55,208 nucleotides of DNA from Deinococcales bacterium (GTDB lineage: Bacteria > Deinococcota > Deinococci > Deinococcales > JAAFIG01). The translations under genes were made by a program, and so were the position numbers. Of this stretch, positions 50,889 to 55,208 are shown piece by piece (the first letter of the stretch is position 1; each line of letters begins with the position of its first letter). Under the pieces are notes generated by a model. It made no database searches. It saw only the letters and a program-made list of their open reading frames with translations, and was not told the DNA's origin. The stretch spans positions 1 through 55,208 of the forward strand of contig JAAFIG010000024.1 in the NCBI GenBank assembly GCA_013298595.1. The letters run 5' to 3'.

Positions 50889-51995
50889 ATGTTGATTGGT
50901 GTTCCTAAAGAAGTCAAAGTCAAAGAAAATCGTGTTTCCATGACCGCCGCTGGTGTCACTGCACTGGTCAAACGAGGGCATCAGGTGATGGTGCAAGCTG
51001 GCGCTGGTGTTGGTAGTGGTATTACCGATCTCGAGTACGAAAAAGCTGGTGCTAAACTGGTCTCGAGTGCATCGGAGGCTTGGTCAGCGCAGATGGTGGT
51101 TAAGGTCAAAGAACCGATTGAAGCTGAGTATGGTTTTTTGCGTGAAGATTTAACCTTGTTTACTTATTTGCATTTGGCTGCCGAGAAGCACCTGACCGAT
51201 GCTTTGCTCAAAGCTGGCACAACTGCAATTGCCTACGAAACCGTGCAAGTCGAAGATGGCAGTTTACCGCTTTTAACACCAATGTCTGAGGTTGCAGGTC
51301 GGCTTGCGCCACAAGTTGGAGCTGCTTGTCTGCTCAAGCCTAATGGCGGTCGTGGTGTGCTGCTGGGTGGAGTTCCTGGGGTGATTCCAGGTCGAGTGGT
51401 GATTATTGGTGGTGGCGTGGTTGGTACAAACTCGGCAAAAATTGCTGTAGGTATGGGCGCTCGAGTGATTATCATGGATGTTTCACATCGTCGTTTAGCG
51501 TACTTAGATGATATCTTTGGTGGTCGTATTCAGACGATGGCTTCAAATGAATCCAATATCCGAGATGTCATACGGGCTGCCGATTTAGTGATTGGCGGAG
51601 TTCTAATTCCGGGTGCAAAAGCGCCACACTTAATTACTAAAGATATGCTTTCGACCATGCCAGAAGGCAGTGTGATTGTGGATGTAGCCGTAGACCAAGG
51701 TGGTTGTGTCGAAACAATTCATGCAACAACTCACGACGACCCCACGTATGTGGTGGATGGTGTGGTGCATTATGGTGTGGCGAACATGCCAGGTAGTGTG
51801 CCACGAACCAGCACTTTTGCTTTAACCAATCAAACCATTGGGTATGCCTTAAAACTGGCAGACAAAGGTCTCGAGGCATTAAAAGCCGACCCTGCTTTAA
51901 TGAAAGGTTTGAATACCCGTAATGGCAAACTGACGTACAAAGCAGTTGGTGAGGCTTTTGGTATTGCAAGTGTTAGCCCAGAAAGCACTTTGTAA
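50889..51995 (+). CDS. ald: Alanine dehydrogenase
   Basis: 368 aa. Substrate residues in NRVSMTAAGV and VVKVKEP, NAD loop VVIIGGGVVGTNSAKIA (about residues 169-186), and catalytic His in YLHLAAEKHL. It interconverts L-alanine with pyruvate and ammonia. AAGGAG seven bases before the ATG. Hairpin terminator after it. Confidence 0.96.
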   Translation: MLIGVPKEVKVKENRVSMTAAGVTALVKRGHQVMVQAGAGVGSGITDLEYEKAGAKLVSSASEAWSAQMVVKVKEPIEAEYGFLREDLTLFTYLHLAAEKHLTDALLKAGTTAIAYETVQVEDGSLPLLTPMSEVAGRLAPQVGAACLLKPNGGRGVLLGGVPGVIPGRVVIIGGGVVGTNSAKIAVGMGARVIIMDVSHRRLAYLDDIFGGRIQTMASNESNIRDVIRAADLVIGGVLIPGAKAPHLITKDMLSTMPEGSVIVDVAVDQGGCVETIHATTHDDPTYVVDGVVHYGVANMPGSVPRTSTFALTNQTIGYALKLADKGLEALKADPALMKGLNTRNGKLTYKAVGEAFGIASVSPESTL

Positions 51996-52004
51996 ATAAA
52001 AGAG

Positions 52005-52040
52005 GCAAGGCTCGCATCTGGGAGGGGGCGCGAGCCTTGC
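52005..52040 (+). terminator. Hairpin after ald
   Basis: GCAAGGCTCGC (52005-52015) and GCGAGCCTTGC (52030-52040), 11-bp perfect stem, 14-base loop, then TT and A-rich DNA. No long T-run, so bidirectional action toward the convergent gene is possible. Confidence 0.6.
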
Positions 52041-52086
52041 TTAAAAATAATGTACTCGCGTTTCATGATTTTCGTGTGAACGCTGG

Positions 52087-52581
52087 CTAAATGTAATCAT
52101 TATCAGTGCTGAGCATAACTCGTGCAGCGGGTAGTAAAGCGATTTCTTGAAAACAATCATTCTCGAGAATGGTTTTGACATATTCTTCCAGTGTTGAATA
52201 GTTACTCAGGTATTCCCAAGTGCCATCTATTTGTAGTAAATATTGTTCGGTAAATAACGCTGCTGCATAAAACCACTCGAGTATGATGCCTTCTTCACGG
52301 CTTTCATTATCGGATATCATGCGTTGAATGGATACTTTAAAACCAGTTATTTGACTTGGTTTGATTTGTTGAAAGAATCCAAGAAAACCACCTGTTTTTT
52401 CTTCTGGAATGATTTCAACATCGATATTAAAAATCAGTTCATCTTCTGTGACCCAAGTAAATTTATGGTCACGGTAATACTCGAGCATGGCTTTGAATCC
52501 TTGCCCAATTGTAGATTGCTCGAGTGGCACAGGTAAATAAGATAAATATGTTTGGCGCATTTCAAGTTCAAAAGCGTTCAT
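52087..52581 (-). CDS. Unknown protein, tandem paralogue 1
   Basis: 164 aa, intact. Shares with the two genes upstream (on this strand) an N-terminal block, here YLSYLPVPLEQSTIGQGFKA then MLEYYRDHKFTWVTEDELIF, and a C-terminal block VKTILENDCFQEIALLPAAR. Middle portion GGFLGFFQQIKPSQITGFKV resembles paralogue 3 (GFLGLQKQLTKKVMGITLE). No signal peptide or membrane helix. No domain recognised; a cytoplasmic immunity or adaptor role is only a guess. TATAAT lies exactly 6 bases before ATG 52581. Confidence 0.65.
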   Translation of the reverse strand: MNAFELEMRQTYLSYLPVPLEQSTIGQGFKAMLEYYRDHKFTWVTEDELIFNIDVEIIPEEKTGGFLGFFQQIKPSQITGFKVSIQRMISDNESREEGIILEWFYAAALFTEQYLLQIDGTWEYLSNYSTLEEYVKTILENDCFQEIALLPAARVMLSTDNDYI

Positions 52582-52587
52582 ACTCGT

Positions 52588-52593
52588 ATTATA
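52588..52593 (-). promoter_or_regulatory. Leaderless -10 box of tandem paralogue 1
   Basis: Perfect TATAAT on the minus strand, 6 bases before ATG 52581. Confidence 0.7.
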
Positions 52594-52736
52594 TGAATTC
52601 CTGTTGGATTATTTGGAATTTGTCAAATGAATGATGGGTACACCGTGGTTTTCTGTAAAGATGGCTTGTTAGTGCTGTTTATAATTGATGATTAACTAAC
52701 TCAGTCCATTTATTTCACCATAACCCATTGTTATGT

Positions 52737-53183
52737 TCAAGAATCGATGAATTTTGCTTGACTGCTTTTTAAAAGAGCTAAACGCACAAACACATCATTA
52801 GAAAAAATAGCTTTCACAAATGCTTCAAGCGATTCATGGTCAGCACTGTCTTCATGAATTCCATCTAAAGTGGAAAAACCAAGATTCAGAAATTCAGCGG
52901 CTGGATAACCAAGTTGCAAACGAATCGTTACTGATTGTGCTTGATTTTGGATTTCTGAATCTTCAAAGCACAAGTCTGCAGTGACTAACACGAAAATAAG
53001 CGATGCACTTTTTGGAACTTCAAGGATTTCTAGTGCAAACAGCACTTCGTTGATGTCTCGACCAAATAGTTGATTACGATTGTACTCGAGTAGTGCTTTG
53101 AAAACTTGACCAAGGGTGATTTGATTTAAACCCGCAGGTAAATACTGAAAATAAGTGGTTTCGTTGGTGTTCTTTTGAGAACT
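52737..53183 (-). pseudogene. Tandem paralogue 2, start lost
   Basis: 148 codons open from a stop at 53184-53186 to the TGA at 52737. Homology to paralogue 1 begins almost at once (TYFQYLPAGLNQITLGQVFK, then ALLEYNRNQLFGRDINEVLF), but no ATG, GTG or TTG precedes it in frame. The first start is a GTG at 53045, after the conserved N-terminal block. An ATG at 53201-53199 lies in another frame and stops at once. The C-terminal block FVKAIFSNDVFVRLALLKSS is intact. It is probably a decaying copy; a sequencing error or frameshift near 53170-53190 is the alternative. Confidence 0.6.
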
Positions 53184-53218
53184 TTAACCTACTTTACTTC
53201 ATGGATTTCATAGCAGTG

Positions 53219-53794
53219 TTACTCGAGAGATTGATCGTTTAATTCAATTGAAAATTGGGTTGGTTGTAATAGTGCCAGTTGTTGAAAGGCAGGATGTTGA
53301 AAAACTTGCTCGAGAAAAGCTTCAATGTTGGGGTAATCGTGGCTGTTGATATTTGGTTGAGAATGTATTCTGTTTTGCTCAGCATCTAATTTTGCGAGTT
53401 CTGTGTTTGAGAAATGACCTTCGGTGGTAAACCAAAAATGAAGGTTTAGCCATTCGTTATGAAATTCGGTGGATTCGAGTGTGTCAGAGTCAAAGATATC
53501 CTCGAGTACTTCGATTGAACGTTCGTCTAACACACGTTCCAAGGTGATGCCCATAACTTTTTTGGTTAATTGTTTTTGTAAACCTAAAAAACCAAGCAGA
53601 GGAATAAACCCTTCTTGGGGGTATGTAACGGTTGAAGTCCAAACACTGAATAACAACACATCAGTCGCAGCCCAATCAAAAGTTTCTTTGTGTTGATATT
53701 GCACTAGGGCTTTGAGAGCTTCACCAATTGTGATTTTCTCAGGTGCAACATTTAAAAACCGTTTAAATTTTTTCTCAGATAAGGACAGATTCAT
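53219..53794 (-). CDS. Unknown protein, tandem paralogue 3
   Basis: 191 aa from ATG 53794, which overlaps the bshB1 stop by ATGA; ATG 53803 (three residues longer) also works. Shared blocks: ITIGEALKALVQYQHKETFD and FLEQVFQHPAFQQLALLQPT. About 25 residues longer than paralogue 1, through an insert near the end rich in Asn and Ser (NRIHSQPNINSHDYP). Coupled to bshB1, it may be read from the plsY promoter. Function unknown. Confidence 0.65.
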   Translation of the reverse strand: MNLSLSEKKFKRFLNVAPEKITIGEALKALVQYQHKETFDWAATDVLLFSVWTSTVTYPQEGFIPLLGFLGLQKQLTKKVMGITLERVLDERSIEVLEDIFDSDTLESTEFHNEWLNLHFWFTTEGHFSNTELAKLDAEQNRIHSQPNINSHDYPNIEAFLEQVFQHPAFQQLALLQPTQFSIELNDQSLE

Positions 53795-54492
53795 GGGTTC
53801 CATAAGAGTGGTACTCGAGATTCAAAAGCTTCGGCGTATTGCACACCAGCAAATGTTCCCCAGTACATTAAACGGGCTTTGCGTCGCTCGAGAATTTCTG
53901 GACTGACAGTTTCTGAGACTTTTTCACCACTAAATTGGCTGTGATGCGCCATGATAGCGGCTTGCCATTGCTCGAGCACTTCGGATACATCCACGAGCAC
54001 ATTGGCGTTGATTGGAGCATTGCCTTGATAATAAAGCACCCGTGTAACTTTATGTGGTGCGCCCTCGAGTTTGGCTTTGCGAAGACTCGCAAAATGCAGT
54101 GCCGAGGTGCATAACTCGGCTGCGCCTGTATGGTCTGGGTGACGATCTGTTTGGTGTGGTAGCAAAATGGTTTCTGGACGCGTATCACGGATGGCTTGGG
54201 CGACTTTTAAGCGGTACTCGAGTGAATCTTGTAATGTGCCATCAGGTAATTGCAAGTTGCCTCGGTAGGTTAATCCTATAATTTTTGCAGCAGTCATGGC
54301 TTCAGCGTCTCGAGTTTCCGGTGTGCCTAGGGTGCCCATTTCACCTCGAGTTAATTCCAGAACCCCAACGTGCTGACCAGTTTTAGCTGCTTTAATCAGT
54401 GTGCCGCCACAACCAATTTCGGCATCATCTGGATGGGGGGCTATGGCAAGAATATGCAGTGGCTCGAGTGAACCATAGATAAGGTGCGACAT
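53791..54492 (-). CDS. bshB1: LmbE/PIG-L deacetylase, probably BshB1
   Basis: 233 aa. Zinc motif AIAPHPDDAEIGCGG (His and two Asp), then ELTRGEMGTLGTPETR and the second His in RHPDHTGA. LmbE proteins of this form deacetylate GlcNAc-malate in bacillithiol synthesis, a pathway known in Deinococcus, or act on mycothiol-type substrates in other lineages. bshA and bshC are not in this window. The plsY stop overlaps its ATG by one base (TAATG). Confidence 0.85.
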   Translation of the reverse strand: MSHLIYGSLEPLHILAIAPHPDDAEIGCGGTLIKAAKTGQHVGVLELTRGEMGTLGTPETRDAEAMTAAKIIGLTYRGNLQLPDGTLQDSLEYRLKVAQAIRDTRPETILLPHQTDRHPDHTGAAELCTSALHFASLRKAKLEGAPHKVTRVLYYQGNAPINANVLVDVSEVLEQWQAAIMAHHSQFSGEKVSETVSPEILERRKARLMYWGTFAGVQYAEAFESRVPLLWNP

Positions 54493-55145
54493 TATTCGGC
54501 TTTCGGTTCAGGTTCAGTGACAGGTTTAGCCGTATCACTTGGGACAGGTGTTGTGTTTTTTTGATTAAATTGGCGTTCATTACCAGCGGCTAGGCGTTGT
54601 AGATTATCGCGGTGACGAAACATAATCAGCGTAAAAATCAGTGCCATCATCAGCACTTCCCACCAAGTGCGTTGCATGGCAATAGCAAGAATAATTGAAC
54701 AAAAAGAAGTAATCATGCTGCCTGCACTCGAGAACCGAGTAATTGCGACAACAGCGATAAAAATGGGTAGTAAGGCTAAGCCAAGCCCGATGTCTGAAAA
54801 GGCAATTACGCCGTAACTGGTGGCAACGCCTTTGCCACCTTTGAATGCCAAGAAAATACTGTAATTATGTCCAACAATGGCAAAGAAACCAACCAAAGCA
54901 ATTTCCCAGTCGGGCATTCCTAAAGCTCGAGCAATCAGCATTGGCACGCCGCCTTTAAGAATATCGGCAAGGGCAACCACCACGCCTGCGCTCCAACCAG
55001 CGGCACGTAACACATTCGTTGCGCCAGTGTTACCACTGCCAACTTTTTGAATGTCTACTTGGTATGTGCGTGCAACCAGCACGCCAAACGGAATTGCTCC
55101 GAAAATATATGCGACCACCGCTACCCACAAGATGTTCAGGTTCAC
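54492..55145 (-). CDS. plsY: Glycerol-3-phosphate acyltransferase PlsY
   Basis: 217 aa, five predicted membrane helices and three conserved motifs: GSGNTGATNVLR (motif 1), HNYSIFLAFKGGKGVATSYG (motif 2, with the GGKGVAT core), and motif 3 near FRHRDNLQRL. It uses acyl-phosphate for phospholipid synthesis. GTG 55145 is chosen because TATGAT ends 7 bases ahead; ATG 55157 lies within that box. C-terminal tail is rich in Pro, Thr and Glu (PVPSDTAKPVTEPEPKAE). Confidence 0.94.
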   Translation of the reverse strand: MNLNILWVAVVAYIFGAIPFGVLVARTYQVDIQKVGSGNTGATNVLRAAGWSAGVVVALADILKGGVPMLIARALGMPDWEIALVGFFAIVGHNYSIFLAFKGGKGVATSYGVIAFSDIGLGLALLPIFIAVVAITRFSSAGSMITSFCSIILAIAMQRTWWEVLMMALIFTLIMFRHRDNLQRLAAGNERQFNQKNTTPVPSDTAKPVTEPEPKAE

Positions 55146-55152
55146 GTTTTCT

Positions 55153-55158
55153 ATCATA
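55153..55158 (-). promoter_or_regulatory. Leaderless -10 box of plsY
   Basis: TATGAT on the minus strand, 7 bases before GTG 55145. Start region of the plsY-bshB1-paralogue 3 unit. Confidence 0.5.
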
Positions 55159-55208
55159 CGCCTAAGCTGTGAAGGCAGTGTGACTCGAGCCATGTAAGTA
55201 TCTCTGAA

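Overview
This window looks like ordinary chromosomal DNA of a moderate-GC bacterium, most likely a member of the Deinococcota (Deinococcus-Thermus). The evidence is indirect: a NurA-HerA nuclease/helicase pair, a BshB1-type deacetylase (bacillithiol synthesis) next to plsY, Gln-tRNA amidotransferase subunit GatA, a full cytochrome c maturation operon, and many start codons that sit 5-8 nt behind a TANNNT box with no ribosome binding site. That last pattern matches the leaderless transcripts known from Deinococcus. There is no rRNA gene, CRISPR array, prophage or complete insertion sequence.

Layout. 1-316 holds the last codons of an IS5-like transposase. 317-6239 holds a secreted WD40 protein, small secreted and HEAT-repeat proteins, an rRNA uracil methyltransferase with a quinone oxidoreductase, and a PadR-type regulator with its target-like operator. 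6453-8923 holds an ABC-F protein and a secreted FG-GAP-like protein. 8981-17039 is the ccm operon (ccmA B C D E, a Uma2-like nuclease, ccmF G H, a CcmI-cytochrome c fusion, a Rieske protein). 17058-22123 holds purE-purK, an M20 peptidase and a large cytochrome c lipoprotein. 22125-32061 holds tRNA-Trp, pyrG, rph, murI, an alkyltransferase-like protein, guaB and aat. 32084-35555 holds def-fmt-queG. 35722-45432 holds a HAD phosphatase, gatA, an amidohydrolase, an ABC-2 exporter and nurA-herA. 45458-47083 is a small toxin-antitoxin island. 47203-55145 holds a membrane protein, a LON-domain protein, an acyl-CoA dehydrogenase, the divergent lrp/ald pair, three tandem paralogues of unknown function (one broken), bshB1 and plsY.

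The most striking signal is not a gene. The palindrome CTCGAG is iterated through the whole window: I counted 76 copies in the first 10,000 bases and 22 in 33,001-35,000, against about 2 per 10 kb expected from base composition. It lies in coding and non-coding DNA and in all three reading frames. In this respect it resembles the cyanobacterial HIP1 palindrome (GCGATCGC), but with a different six-base core. A few stretches lack it, mainly accessory genes (the toxin-antitoxin island, the PadR-linked membrane protein, the tandem paralogues).

A second repeat layer is a dispersed imperfect palindrome of the form GTAGGGGCG...CGCCC, seen about ten times, mostly between genes. One copy lies inside the 5' coding end of queG. 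Gene starts were chosen from promoter boxes, ribosome binding sites, overlaps and protein N-termini; where two starts are possible this is stated.
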